Positions 46,218 to 59,559 of a stretch of 64,000 bases of DNA are shown here, piece after piece. The notes beneath the pieces were generated by a model. That model ran no database searches. It was given only the letters and a program-made list of their open reading frames with translations, and had not been told where the DNA came from. The position numbers and the translations under genes are program-made. The stretch is from Achatina immaculata (taxonomy: Eukaryota > Mollusca > Gastropoda > Stylommatophora > Achatinidae). Each line of letters starts with the position of its first letter. Positions within the stretch are counted from its first letter, which is position 1. The DNA lies in contig CM019709.1 in assembly GCA_009760885.1 (NCBI GenBank), positions 31,826,906 to 31,890,905 of the forward strand. Direction: 5' to 3'.

Positions 46218-48036
46218 GCAAAGTTCCGCAAGGGACGTGCAAATGACTGACTGAGTGACCCCTCCAGCCCTGTGGTCTATTACTTTACTGTGAGCGTCTT
46301 GCTGTTTCCTATTTGCTAATATTTGCAAGCCCATTAACTCTTTCACTCTTGAATTAATTTTCATGCTCTGCCAGAATAAATTTTGATGAGGAATTGTGAC
46401 AGAAAGAAACTAGAAGGAAATTACTCCGCGGTTTAAAATGTGGGCTGGTTTAGAAATGTTTTATTTGTATATTTAGGGTCTGCTAAATATCGCTCTGACC
46501 ACTAACTCGCGTAAGCCTTCAAATTTACTAACACTGCTAGTGTTGTTTCGGAATGAAAGCGTTAATAATGGCTATTGCATTTCTTTTTAGCTGACAATGC
46601 AATTTTACTGCAGGCGGATATCAATATTAACGAGGATCGTTCTGCTGAGCAGTTTCACTCCTGACTGAGATTCTTTCACATGCAGTCATGCGTCCCATTT
46701 ATAGCCATTCGTACTTACGGCCGAAGTCCCATTAGACTGTGTAATGCGATTAATTTTGTGGTTAATTTGCAAACATATGATTCTCTACACACTAAATTCA
46801 TTGCAAGATAAGAGAAGGAGATGAATAAGTGCGCTACATCGTCATTTGGTGAGTACACAATGTATGCGTGTGAATGTGCATATAGTGTGTGTATATACGT
46901 GTTTGTGTGGCATTGAAAAGTTATTTCAGCATGATTCTTTATTTAATATGTTGTGATTCATATTTTGTGAGTAATCTGCGCGCATTTGCTGTGATAAGTT
47001 GCTTCTATTCATCTTGTAACATGTTCTAACAGTGAAATGTGCCCACTATCTGACCTACCCTATAACGGTTGACATGCGGCCAAATCGAGTTACGGCCGGA
47101 TCACCAGATCCCAAATGCGGCCGTTAGTCATGTATCTGAATGGCAAAATCTGCCACAATAACAATACAACATGTTTGTGTTACAGGGCTTAAAATGTCTT
47201 TGCGTTTGCATCTTCTTCTGTTTTCAGTGGAATAGGACACACAGCCTTTATGAATCTGTTAGGACTATGGAAATCTACCCGCCCCCGATACTTTTGTCGT
47301 TTGTTTCCATTTTAATATGGTGAATGAGGTGCGCACCCCTATGATTCCAAGAACTACCCGAGGTTGCTCATCTCTTACAGGTTAGATTTGTTAGCCTAGA
47401 TACGACGTACATGGATTCGTGTTAGCATAGACATGGTCCGTGCTACCATCAGAGGAGCAGTAATCACCTTTGAGGAGCACAAGTTCATACTGATTATTTA
47501 GCCTTGTTAAAACTGTCAAACACAGCCTTTATACCGGTTTCCCAGCCTCAGCTGGGTCGATACTTCGTGGCTGAAGGGATTAATGGCTGCTTATCTAGAG
47601 CCGTCTTCGTGGCGTCAGAAGACTTAGCTTGCTTTTAATTCTGCCCTCGACAGAGGGGGAAACAAAATCCTGATCATACCGTGATTCGAACTCATGTCTC
47701 CTGGATGAGAAACTGGTGTCCAAAGCGCAAAATCACTGATCTAGTCTCAGGCGCAAAATTACTTATCTACTCTCTGGCGCAAAATTACTTATCTAGTCTC
47801 TGGCGCAAAATTACTTATCTAGTCTCTGGCGCAAAATTACTTATCTAGTCTCAGGCGCAAGATTACTGATCTAGTCTCAGTGGCAAAATTACTGATCTAG
47901 TCTCAGTGGCAAAATTACTGATCTAGTCTCAGTGGCAAAATTACTGATCTAGTCTCAGTGGCAAAATTACTGATCTAGTCTCAGTGGCAAAATTACTGAT
48001 CTAGTCTCTGGCGCAAAATTACTTATCTAGTCTCAG
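46218..48036. repeat. Duplicated unit X2
   Basis: Tandem copy of X1, including the same truncated family C end; its 26-bp array is shorter. Small differences (for example AATAGGCCAC versus AATAGGACAC) show it is not an exact assembly repeat. Confidence 0.92.
47729..48036. repeat. 26-bp minisatellite, array 2
   Basis: Same unit as array 1, with a local ACTTATCTAG variant in the left part and a homogenised CAGTGGC block in the middle. Confidence 0.95.
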
Positions 48037-49304
48037 GCGAAAGAGGGAGTGATATGATCTGAAGAAGGAACACTTTATACCTTGTTTGCTTGAAAAAAAT
48101 AATAAAGTACAGAAACTACCAACACATTCATGTATGCTTTCATGGTTTTTCATAGAACAAAGAAAATAAGGGCAGTAACATCACAGCTTCTCTATAAAAG
48201 CATGCCAGAAGGCTATGATTCAGTTTACCAAACTGATAGGTTTGAGAATGCCGAAGTCAATGGAAAGACATCCTAATAAAAGTACTCACAACAGCCAATG
48301 TGTCGAGTCAAAGGTTAACAAGAACAATTACAAGTTATCTCATTAACGAGGTTATAAAGAGTATCTTTTTTTAATGTGCAAGTTAACTACATAACTCAGA
48401 GGTAGTCAAACTACGGCCCGCGAGCTACATGTGGCTCTCTGATATATATTGTGCGGATCGCGGAAATATATTGCTGAGTTCTTGTTACATGACAATTAAC
48501 ACAAAAGATAAATAAACGATGTATAAACTGAAAGTCTCCTGTACTAAAAAGTAAGTTTACGATAAGCAAATCGTACGTAAGAATTTAAATGGCAAGTTTA
48601 GTGCTAGATGTGAGTCGGAAATTTAACATCAACAACGATTACAGAGGAACTATGCCGAGAAATCAGTAACCGCACTCGCCGATGCTTACAGTGAATAAAT
48701 AACATTACGTACATGCAGTTTTCGAAAAAACAAAAGGCTGAGTATGAAAATGAAAATCAGGATGTTTGAGAGTAATATCCTAACAGTATTACTCTACGAA
48801 AGTGAATGCTGGAAAATCACCAGAAATATAGAAAGCAAGCTTAACTCTTTCCAGACTAAATATCTACGAAGGGACGGAAGAATATTTTGGCCAAACACCA
48901 TAAGAGATAATATCTTGTTTGCAGAAATGCAGATGAAGCCACTGACTGCGATTATTAAGGAAAGACGCTAGCGATGGTTGGGACATGTGCTCCGAATGAC
49001 TGACAACTCACTACCAAAAATAATGCTGAGATGGAAACCGCAGGGTAACAGAAGTAAGGGTATGAACGAACGAACCTACGTACTTTATTTTAAAAGGGTT
49101 AAGAATTGGGCACGCAGGCCCTTTAACGTTCTGCTCTTCATCATACAGCTTTCACTCTGTCACAGTCACTCAGCATGAGAAGAACAACAAAGAGTGTGCT
49201 GAGCAATAGAGTGCTCACCTGGGCAAGAGCGAAAAAAAAAGGTCGAAAGACAGGCGTTTGTGGAAAACCCTAGAGGAAGCCTCATGTGCCTTGGGCACTT
49301 TAGG

Positions 49305-49348
<44 letters not shown>

Positions 49349-50404
49349 TGCTGTTTCCGAGAGGAATTTTGTAAGGCGGTGCAAAACTATTCCCCTCTCC
49401 CTCTTTTTCCTAATTTAGATTGGCCATTCTGGTTTCATCCACAACGGACCCCACCCCTAGAGCCCTCTGAGCCCACCTCTGAAATAGCGAAAACTCTCCG
49501 AACCCTGGAACAATGCACCAGCTGGACACCCCCCCCCCCACCTCCCAATTTAGCCTACTTACATGTATTCCTTACTATTTAAATAAAACTTTTATGACAA
49601 AAGTTGCATGTAATATTTATTCCTGTATTATGTGTCTCAAATATCTAAAGTTTACTGTATGGTGGCTCTTATGTTAACCAAGTTTGGTCATCCCTGACGT
49701 AAGGTCCCTGATAAGTACTTCTTGTCAATCACTTTGTCAATCACTTACTTTGACACGGCTCTCCCAAGGCTTCCTGGTGAAGCGGAGACTCGCACACGCA
49801 CTGCTCCACATCTGTGGCACCGACCGCCAGGGTGGTGGAGTTGGGTGGACACATCGCGCATCGTGATGGAGAGACTATGCTCTTGTAAGTTCCCCTTGGG
49901 CAAGCTGTTGACAGAACGAGTTAAAACGTTGATTCTACAGTAAACTCCAGGGGCGAAGAACAGTAGAGATGGTGTCGAGTAATAAAGGGCTCACCTGTGC
50001 AAGAGCAGGGGAAAGAAGGCGAATAACAGGCGTTTGTGGAAAACAGATGCGAAAACCCCGTGTGTCTTGGTCACCTAAAGGATCAGAGAGGATAGGAAGA
50101 ACCTCTACAGGCATCTCTGCCCTCCGATTGGCACAAAATGAAGGCAAAAGTAATTTTGTTGTAAATACTTTCAGATTGAAAGAAAGCGTCTTTTTCTTCC
50201 AGAGAGTACGAGTATTGAAGAAGATGAGAGCCAATAAATAAGTTGCTGTCTTTACTGTCTTATTTTTCCTGTCTCTTCCCCTTCCCCACCCCCCCCCCCC
50301 CACTCATTTTATCTTAGTTAATGTTGATATTTTTTTTTTATTTCAAGTGGTGTTACTGAGTCTCGCTGGTACAGGCAGAATAAGTGTGATGATGGCTGTC
50401 TTTA
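48037..50404. repeat. Duplicated unit Y1
   Basis: Begins GAAAGAGGGAGTGATATGAT. It contains a hAT-like unit (48,397-49,696), a short LINE RT fragment, a GA repeat and 49.7-50.4 kb sequence also found at 54.4-55.1 kb. Copies begin at 50,955 (Y2) and 52,803 (Y3). Confidence 0.88.
48397..49696. mobile_element. hAT-like non-autonomous element carrying a LINE fragment
   Basis: Ends CAGAGGTAGTCAAACTACGG and AAGTTTGGTCATCCCTG look like hAT termini (CAG...CTG). Flanks ACATAACT and ACGTAAGG match at five of eight. Inside, 48,744-49,060 reads FESNILTVLLYESECWKI and RWLGHVLRM, a non-LTR RT C-terminus. Related copies start at 51,317 and 53,164; the Y2 copy lacks its right end. Confidence 0.6.
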
Positions 50405-50805
50405 AGCTGGTTCAAGTGGCAAAATTACTGATCTCTCAGTGGCAAAATTACTGATCTCTCAGTGGCAAAATTACTGATCTCTCAGTGGCAAAATTACTGA
50501 TCTAGTCTCAGTGGCAAAATTACTGACCTAGTCTCAGGGGCAAAATCACTGACCTAATCTCAGTGGCAAAATTACTGACCTAGTCTCGGGGGCAAAATTA
50601 CTGACCTAGTCTCAGTGGCAAAATTACTGACCTAGTCTCAGTGGCAAAATTACTGACCTAGTCTCAGTGGCAAAATTACTGATCTAGTCTCAGTGGCAAA
50701 ATTACTGATCTAGTCTCAGTGGCAAAATTACTGATCTAGTCTCAGTGACAAAATTACTGATCTAGTCTCAGGGACAAAATTACTGATCTAGTCTCAGGGG
50801 CAAAA
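50405..50805. repeat. 26-bp minisatellite, array 3
   Basis: Starts with shortened units (TTACTGATCTCTCAGTGGC) and continues with the CAGTGGC and CTGACCTAG variants. Confidence 0.95.
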
Positions 50806-50954
50806 TGGCCTGGCAATGGTCCTGCACACGTGAGTAGAGAAGTGGTTGATACAATTACTTCTCATGCGAAGTTTCATACCTCCGTCTTGGCTGCAGGTTC
50901 CCCCTCGTTATCGGCCTAAAGATAGGTACTTGACCACTTCTAGACGCAGGGACT

Positions 50955-52222
50955 GAAAGAGGGAGTGATATGATCTGAAGAAGGAACACTTTATACCTTG
51001 TTTGCTTGAAAAAAATAATAAAGTACAGAAACTACCAACACATTCATGTATGCTTTCATGGTTTGTCATAGAACAAATAAAATAAGGGCACTAACATCAC
51101 AGCTTCTCTATAAAAGCATGCCAGAAGGCTATGATTCAGTTTACCAAACTGATAGGTTTGAGAATGCCGAAGTCAATGGAAAGACATCCTAATAAAAGTA
51201 CTCACAACAGCCAATGTGTCGAGTCAAAGGTTAACAAGAACAATTACAAGTTATCTCATTAACGAGGTTATAAAGAGTATCTTTTTTTTAATGTGCAAGT
51301 TAACTACATAACTCAGAGGTAGTCAATCTACGGCCCGCGAGCTACATGTGGCTCTCTGATATATATTGTGCGGATCGCGGAAATATATTGCTGAGTTCTT
51401 GTTACATGACAATTAACACAAAAGATAAATAAACGATGTATAAACTGAAAGTCTCCTGTACTAAAAAGTAAGTTTACGATGAGCAAATCGTACGTAAGAA
51501 TTTAAATGGCAAGTTTAGTGCTAGATGTGAGTCGGAAATTTAATATCAACAAGGATTACAGAGGAACTATGCCGAGGAATCAGTAACCGTACCCGCCGAT
51601 GCTTACAGTGAATAAATAACATTACGTACATGCAGTTTTCGAAAAAAAAAAAAAGGCTGAGCATGAAATGAAAATCAGGATGTTTGAGAGTAATATCCTA
51701 ACAGTATTACTCTACGAAAGTGAATGCTGGAAAATCACCAGAACTATAGAAAACAAGCGTAACTCTTTCCAGGCTAAATGTCTATGAAGGGACGGAAGAA
51801 TATTTTGGCCAAACACCATAAGAGATAATATCTTGTTTGCAGAAATGCAGATGAAGCCTCTGACTGCGATTATTAAGGAAAGACGCTAGCGATGGTTGGG
51901 ACATGTGCTCCGAATGACTGACAACTCACTACCAAAAATAATGCTGAGATGGAAACCGCAGGGTAACAAAGTAAGGGTATGAACGAACGAACCTACGTAC
52001 TTTATTTTAAAAGGGTTAAGAATTGGGCACGCAGGCCCTTCTAACGTTCTGCTCTTCATCATACAGCTTTCACTCTGTCACAGTCACTCAGCATGAGAAG
52101 AACAACAAAGAGTGTGCTGAGCAATAGAGTGCTCACCTGGGCAAGAGCGAAAAAAAAAGGTCGAAAGACAGGCGTTTGTGGAAAACCCTAGAGGAAGCCT
52201 CATGTGCCTTGGGCACTTTAGG

Positions 52223-52268
<46 letters not shown>

Positions 52269-52597
52269 CACAAGGGTGCTGTTTCCGAGAGGAATTTTGT
52301 AAGGCGGTGCAAAACTATTCCCCTCTCCCTCTTTTTCCTAATTTAGATTGGCCATTCTGGTTTCATCCACAACGGACCCCACCACTGGAGCCCTCTGAGC
52401 CAACCTCTGAAATAGCGAAAACTCTCCGAACCCTGGAACAATGCATCAGCTGGACACCCACCTCCCAATTTAGCCTACTTACATGTATTCCTTACTATTT
52501 AAATAAAACTTTTATGACAAAAGTTGCATGTAATATTTATTCCTGTATTATGTGTCTCAAATATCTGAAGTTTACTGTATGTGGCTCTTATGTTAAC
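50955..52597. repeat. Duplicated unit Y2
   Basis: Copy of Y1, truncated within the hAT-like right end, where TATGTTAAC joins directly to the 26-bp array text AAAATTACTGATC. It shares many private variants with Y3 (for example TCAATCTACGG), so Y2 and Y3 are sisters. Confidence 0.9.
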
Positions 52598-54071
52598 AAA
52601 ATTACTGATCTAGTCTCAGGGACAAAATTACTGATCTAGTCTCAGGGGCAAAATGGCCTGGCAATGGTCCTGCACACGTGAGTAGAGAAGTGGTTGATAC
52701 AATTACTTCTCATGCGAAGTTTCATACCTCCGTCTTGGCTGCAGGTTCCCCCTCGTTATCGGCCTAAAGATAGGTACTTGACCACTTCTAGACGCAGGGA
52801 CTGAAAGAGGGAGTGATATGATCTGAAGAAGGAACACTTTATACCTTGTTTGCTTGAAAAAAATAATAAAGTACAGAAACTACCAACACATTCATGTATG
52901 CTTTCATGGTTTGTCATAGAACAAATAAAATAAGGGCACTAACATCACAGCTTCTCTATAAAAGCATGCCAGAAGGCTATGATTCAGTTTACCAAACTGA
53001 TAGGTTTGAGAATGCCGAAGTCAATGGAAAGACATCCTAATAAAAGTACTCACAACAGCCAATGTGTCGAGTCAAAGGTTAACAAGAACAATTACAAGTT
53101 ATCTCATTAACGAGGTTATAAAGAGTATCTTTTTTTTAATGTGCAAGTTAACTACATAACTCAGAGGTAGTCAATCTACGGCCCGCGAGCTACATGTGGC
53201 TCTCTGATATATATTGTGCGGATCGCGGAAATATATTGCTGAGTTCTTGTTACATGACAATTAACACAAAAGATAAATAAACGATGTATAAACTGAAAGT
53301 CTCCTGTACTAAAAAGTAAGTTTACGATGAGCAAATCGTACGTAAGAATTTAAATGGCAAGTTTAGTGCTAGATGTGAGTCGGAAATTTAATATCAACAA
53401 GGATTACAGAGGAACTATGCCGAGGAATCAGTAACCGTACCCGCCGATGCTTACAGTGAATAAATAACATTACGTACATGCAGTTTTCGAAAAAAAAAAA
53501 AAGGCTGAGCATGAAAATGAAAATCAGGATGTTTGAGAGTAATATCCTAACAGTATTACTCTACGAAAGTGAATGCTGGAAAATCACCAGAACTATAGAA
53601 AACAAGCGTAACTCTTTCCAGGCTAAATGTCTATGAAGGGACGGAAGAATATTTTGGCCAAACACCATAAGAGATAATATCTTGTTTGCAGAAATGCAGA
53701 TGAAGCCTCTGACTGCGATTATTAAGGAAAGACGCTAGCGATGGTTGGGACATGTGCTCCGAATGACTGACAACTCACTACCAAAAATAATGCTGAGATG
53801 GAAACCGCAGGGTAACAAAGTAAGGGTATGAACGAACGAACCTACGTACTTTATTTTAAAAGGGTTAAGAATTGGGCACGCAGGCCCTTCTAACGTTCTG
53901 CTCTTCATCATACAGCTTTCACTCTGTCACAGTCACTCAGCATGAGAAGAACAACAAAGAGTGTGCTGAGCAATAGAGTGCTCACCTGGGCAAGAGCGAA
54001 AAAAAAAGGTCGAAAGACAGGCGTTTGTGGAAAACCCTAGAGGAAGCCTCATGTGCCTTGGGCACTTTAGG

Positions 54072-54122
<51 letters not shown>

Positions 54123-55129
54123 GCTGTTTCCGAGAGGAATTTTGTAAGGCGGTGCAAAACTATTCCCCTCTCCCTCTTTTTCCTAATTTAGATTGGCCAT
54201 TCTGGTTTCATCCACAACGGACCCCACCACTGGAGCCCTCTGAGCCAACCTCTGAAATAGCGAAAACTCTCCGAACCCTGGAACAATGCATCAGCTGGAC
54301 ACCCACCTCCCAATTTAGCCTACTTACATGTATTCCTTACTATTTAAATAAAACTTTTATGACAAAAGTTGCATGTAATATTTATTCCTGTATTATGTGT
54401 CTCAAATATCTGAAGTTTACTGTATGTGGCTCTTATGTTAACCAAGTTTGGTCATCCCTGACGTAAGGTCCCTGATAAATACTTCTTGTCAATCACTTTG
54501 TCAATCACTTACTTTGACACGGCTCTCCCAAGGCTTCCTGGTGAAGCGGGGACTCGCACACGCACTGCTTCACATCTGTGGCACCGACCGCCAGGGTGGT
54601 GGAGTTGGGTGGACACATCGCGCATCGTGATGGAGAGACCCTGCTCTTGTAAGTTCCCCTTGGGCAAGCTGTTGACAGAACGAGTTAAAACGTTGGTCTA
54701 CAGAAAACTCCAGGGGCGAAGGATAGCAGAGATGATGTCAAGTAATAGAGGGCTCACCTGGGCAAGAGCCGGGGGAAAAAATGGCGAATAACAGGCGTTT
54801 GTGGAAAGAAGATGCGAAAACTCGGTGTGTCTTGGTCACTTAAAGGATCAGAGAGGATAGGAAGAACCTCTACAGGCATCTCTGCCCTCCGATTGGCACA
54901 AAATGAAGGCAAAAATAATTTTGTTGTAAATACTTTCAGATTGAAAGAAAGCGTCTTTTTCTTCCAGAGAGTACGAGTATTGAAGAAGATGAGAGCCAAT
55001 AAATAAGTTGCTGTCTTTACTGTCTTATTTTTCCTGTCTCTTCCCCTTCCCCACCCCCCCCCCCCACTCATTTTATCTTAGTTAATGTTGATATTTTTTT
55101 TAAAATTTCAAGTGGTGTTACTGAGTCTC
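52598..55129. repeat. Short 26-bp array plus duplicated unit Y3
   Basis: Two 26-bp units and the 150-bp GGCCTGGCAATGGTCCTGCA segment repeat the Y1/Y2 junction; Y3 starts at 52,803, exactly 1,848 bp after Y2. Y3 retains the full right side up to 55.1 kb, like Y1. Confidence 0.9.
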
Positions 55130-56012
55130 GCTGGTACAGGCAGGATAAGTGTGATGATGGCTGTCTTTAAGCTGGTTCAAGTAGTAGAATAAGTGTGATG
55201 ATGGCTGTCTTTAAGCTGGTTCAAGTAGTAGAATAAGTGTGATGATGGCTGTCTTTACGCTGGTTCAAGTAGCAGAATAAGTGTGATGATGGCTGTCTTT
55301 AAGCTGGTTCAAGTAGCAGAATAAGTGTGATGATGGCTGTCTTTACCTGGTTCAAGTAGTAGAATAAGTGATGATGGCTGTCTTTAAGCTGGTTCAAGTA
55401 GTAGAATAAGTGTGATGATGGCTGTCTTTACGCTGGTTCAAGTAGTAGAATAAGTGTGATGATGGCTGTCTTTAAGCTGGTTCAAGTAGTAGGATAAGTG
55501 TGATGATGGTTATCTTTACCTGGTTCAAGTAGTAGGATAAGTGTGATGATGGCTGTCTTTAAGCTGGTTCAAGTAGTAGAATAAGTGTGATGATGGCTGT
55601 CTTTACGCTGGTTCAAGTAGTAGGATAAGTGTGATGATGGCTGTCTTTAAGCTGGTTCAAGTAGTAGGATAAGTGTGATGATGGCTGTCTTTACGCTGGT
55701 TCAAGTAGTAGGATAAGTGTGATGATGGCTGTCTTTACCTGGTTCAAGTAGTAGGATAAGTGTGATGATGGCTGTCTTTAAGCTGGTTCAAGTAGTAGGA
55801 TAAGTGTGATGATGGCTGTCTTTACGCTGGTTCAAGTAGTAGGATAAGTGTGATGATGGCTGTCTTTAAGCTGGTTCAAGTAGTAGGATAAGTGTGATGA
55901 TGGCTGTCTTTACGCTGGTTCAAGTAGTAGGATAAGTGTGATGATGGCTGTCTTTAAGCTGGTTCAAGTAGTAGGATAAGTGTGATGATGGCTGTCTTTA
56001 CCTGGTTCAAGT
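55130..56012. repeat. Second 44-bp minisatellite, about 20 copies
   Basis: Unit CTGGTTCAAGTAGTAGGATA plus AGTGTGATGATGGCTGTCTT plus TAAG. Units ending TAAG and TACG alternate in much of the array, and a 42-bp TACCTGG form recurs, showing two-unit amplification. It is unrelated in sequence to the 44-bp array at 9.2 kb. Confidence 0.93.
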
Positions 56013-56371
56013 AGCAGGCAGAGGCCGATCTTCAGCCAGAGCGGAACTCAAATAAGCTGTTTCTGTGTATTTATCAGTTTCTTCAGTCTTTGCTGCTCTC
56101 CTTTATTACTGCATTTCTGAGAAATATTCTGTTATTGTTGTTGCTATTGTTCTTGTTGAAGAACACTTTCCTTTCTCTTATTATCCTTCTATTTTTTAAT
56201 TTCTTTATTATTTACTTACATTTTGAAAACTGCACTTACATCTTCGTCTGACAATGAAGCTCACTGAAGCTGTCGTTTAGATGTTGTTGAATAACTGTAA
56301 CACGTCATACGTGCAGAGGGGTTTTTTATTGGGAGGAGGGGGGGAGGTTGGACTGAGATTTGTGACTTCTT
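56013..56371. other. Intron, nothing recognised
   Basis: T-rich intron with a G-run near 56,330; no repeat family recognised. Confidence 0.4.
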
Positions 56372-56440
56372 ATCTTATCTTATATCCTTCCCGTGCCGTT
56401 AAACGTCACATAGGGCTCGCAAAGTAGTTCGCCAATTCTG
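56372..56440 (-). mobile_element. Family B 3' terminal fragment
   Basis: Only the terminus: CCGTGCCGTTAAACGTCACA and the ATCTTATCTTATATCC tail, as at 15,774. Confidence 0.75.
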
Positions 56441-56895
56441 CCTGCGTGAAATCTGAGGTACAGACTTAGGTAAACTGAGACTGAGATTCATGCACTGAGT
56501 CCGGGTGAAATCTGTGCTACAGACTTCTCAAACAGCAGCTATCATCATGGAGAAAACATAGCTTCTTACCACAGTGTTAGGGCCCAACATGACAACATCT
56601 TGCCAGCTTAACCACTCTGTGAGGGAAATATAACAATATCTTGACCATCTCTAGTTTGCATCTCATTCTTGTCTAGGGCACAGTATTCTTCTTCTTCTTC
56701 TTCTCTGTCTGCCTGTGCCATTAGCGTTTCAGGGAGTTTCAGACATCTGTCCAGAGCAAGGTGAGAGGCCAGGTTAGAAGTTATGTTTCCTCAGTGTGTC
56801 TTTCATACCATCTGTCCACTTTGTCCTTAACCGTCCTCGCGTCCTGTATGCAGATGTTTTCGAGTTGTATGCACGTGCAGCTGATTGTTCTGGAT

Positions 56896-57635
56896 TTATC
56901 ATCATCATGTGCCGTGCCGACTGGCGTTGGCTATTATGCTCCTCCAGAGTACACTATCCTCCATGCAGGCCATCAGTTCAGTTGGTGATCTCCTCTCACA
57001 CCATCCCGTCAGACTGCCCAATATCATTTCTCTTTGTCTTCCTCTTGATCTTCTTCCTTCTGTTTTTCCTGTTGTTATAATATTTTCAATGCCCCCTCTT
57101 CTATGTCCTATGAAAGTACATTGTCTCTCTCGTATCTTTTTGACAAGGTTTTTTGTCTCTCCAGCTCTTCTCCTACATTCTTCATTAGTTATTTTTGCTG
57201 TCCAGGGAATTCGCAACATTCTTCTAATAAGCCACATTTCTACTGCTTCCAATGATTTTTGTGCAGACCTGCCTATTGTCCATGATTCACTTCCATATAA
57301 CAAGACAGGTTTCAATATAGCATTTTAGGACTCGTTTTCTAACATTCATTGATAAGGATGTGTTGGATAATATGTTTCTCATTCTCTGAAATGCAGTCTT
57401 TGCTTGGCCTCTTCTGTTCTTAATTTCTGTTCTGCATTTCCCATCTGAAGTTATTACTGCTCCAAGGTATTTGAATTTCTGCACCTGCTTTAGAATAATT
57501 CCGTTTAATTTTATATTGCATGCTGGTGGATTCTGTTTCTTAGATATAACTATAGTCTCTGTGTTTTTGATGTTCAAAGTAAGGCCTTTCTGTTCACTTT
57601 CCTTGGCCACTTTATCCAAGAGATTCATCCATGCG
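56896..57635 (-). mobile_element. Non-LTR family A, 5'-truncated copy
   Basis: Minus frames read [39 protein letters not shown], then [20 protein letters not shown] and SRGRQREMILGSLTGW, highly similar to 1.6-2.3 kb. One frameshift near 57,310. The tail is ATCATCATCAT on the plus strand at 56,898. Confidence 0.9.
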
Positions 57636-57894
57636 TATCAAATGTCCAAACCACGTAACTCTCAGATTTTCGTTGTAGTCCTTTGCAGGTGATGTTCCAC
57701 CATTTTACGTATTATTTCATTTCACACTTGATTACTTCTCTTGTTTACCTTTTTTTAGAAAGTATTTCATATATTTCGTCCCTCTCTCTCTGTCATGGTA
57801 CTGTGATAGTAGCATTAACTCCCGATGATTTCTCTGCTTGATTTACTTGTCAGTTTTTGCTTGTTTGACAGTTTAGGAGAAAGATTTTACTTAC

Positions 57895-58047
57895 CTGTAC
57901 ATGTCGTGCCATCTCCTTGGTAACCATCTTTGCAGACGCAGAGATATTGACCAGATCTAGTTCCGCACATGCAGTAGGCCTGTTCATGACAGAGGCTTCT
58001 GCAAGGAGTCGAATCACCGAGAACTTGCCAGTTCTCTGATTGGCTGC
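57895..58047 (-). CDS. EGF-like module exon after vWA, SVEP1-like
   Basis: The 153-bp exon is phase 1-1, with acceptor ACATCCAG and donor GTAAGTAA. It starts GSQSENWQVLGDSTPCRSLC and continues with CMCGTRSGQYLCVCKDGYQG, then TTCTG. The six-cysteine spacing and the closing CxC-x4-GYxGxG fit an EGF-like domain. A single EGF between the vWA and the first CCP is characteristic of SVEP1. About 14 kb of repeat-filled intron separates it from the next exon. Confidence 0.88.
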
Positions 58048-59555
58048 CTGGATGTAAACAACATGAACCAATCACAGAAGATGTTATGTACTGCCATCAC
58101 AATTGTCATTTCTATATTTTATAACGACTGTAACAACTACCATGTTTTAGCTATTCAGTCCTTATAATATTTTTCGTCTTGTTGAACTTCTAAATCAGTG
58201 TTCGCTATCTGCTCATTAATTAATCGTCTTTTTTGTCTTGTCTAGAACGTTTTCTCCATTCACCTAAAATCAGTGTAGTGAGTGCGTGATTAGGATCATT
58301 GACATTAAACTCGCATATCAGAATATAAATGTTCCTTTGCCTCTTTTATTATATTGTCTCTCTGCTGATATCTGTGTACGGGAATATATAGTACTAGTAA
58401 CCTAGGTTGATTGGCAACCCTAGAGCATAGGAATAATGGTCAGAGAGCGGATAGCACCGAAAGTGCGCAATTTTAAGAATTTCGTCCCCTGGCTTGGTAT
58501 ATAAAGAAGAGGGGAGAGAATTTCACCAGGTCGGGCTTTGTACGCTGAGCATCTAGGAGCCAGCATGTCGGAGGAAGGTCATTTGGTGTGCAAGCGTGAA
58601 TGAGATGTTTACTGTCGGTGGAAAACCATGTATATGTAAGATAATAATTGGTTTATACTTTTGTGATTTGGATTGCGTGCAAGCTGTGTCCATTCTATGC
58701 TTTCCTCCACCGACCAGCCCCGCCCTCACTTAGGTAGGATTTAGACAATAGCAATAGACATTGAACAATCCGAATTCCATATTAACATAATTATTGTATG
58801 TAAGATGTTCATGTTTAACAACGTGCAAAATGTAGATTTTGTATGCCACATAATGATGTATTACTGTGTTCTGTGTAAGAGCATGTTTGCATAACAATAT
58901 ATGCCAGTTAGTCAGTTTATGATTGCAGTCAGAATCTTAATCTTTTAAGTATGATCATTTTTGTGATTTTATGCAGAGAACGATTTTTGTTGCAAAATCA
59001 AAATAACATAGATGTGTAAGATTGTTTTACCGATCTCCGTTAATTTATCATTGATCTATTTTTGTAGGGTTCCAAAAATTGAAAGACATTGTTTTAATGA
59101 TTTTATTGATAAATAATTAAGCTGATGAATAACAACATATATGATGACCCTTTGTGTGATTTTGTTAACTATGTGAACGGATGATTAATAACAATATCAG
59201 TTTATGATTATTTAAAGACGTAGTATTGATTGTGTTTGTTTTCTTTCATTGGAGTAACCTGTGAATGTGTTGGTCTGTGCAATCTTCATTCTTCACATAT
59301 TTATAAAGATAAGATACCATAATAAAAATACAATATAACATCATATAAATCAACAGACATTACTATACCCCATCAAAAATAATATTAATCCTACATCTGA
59401 AAACTAAATGATCAAAACGTTACTTTTTCTGCCTCTTTTGTAAAACTGTCCTGTTCTGTACATTTTCTGTCAGTGCAGTATTCAAGGCAATCATGACAAA
59501 TTTCAAATCTCTAAGATTAACTCCAGTTAGAGTCGTTATTTCTCGTCTCTCTAGT
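58048..59555. other. Intron, nothing recognised
   Basis: Long AT-rich stretch upstream of the EGF exon with no recognised repeat or coding signal. Confidence 0.4.
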
Positions 59556-59559
59556 CGAG

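Noticed and set aside
49935..50303. 122-codon minus-strand frame in unit Y
   Set aside because: Contains a poly-G/poly-C artefact and recurs only because unit Y is duplicated; no domain seen.
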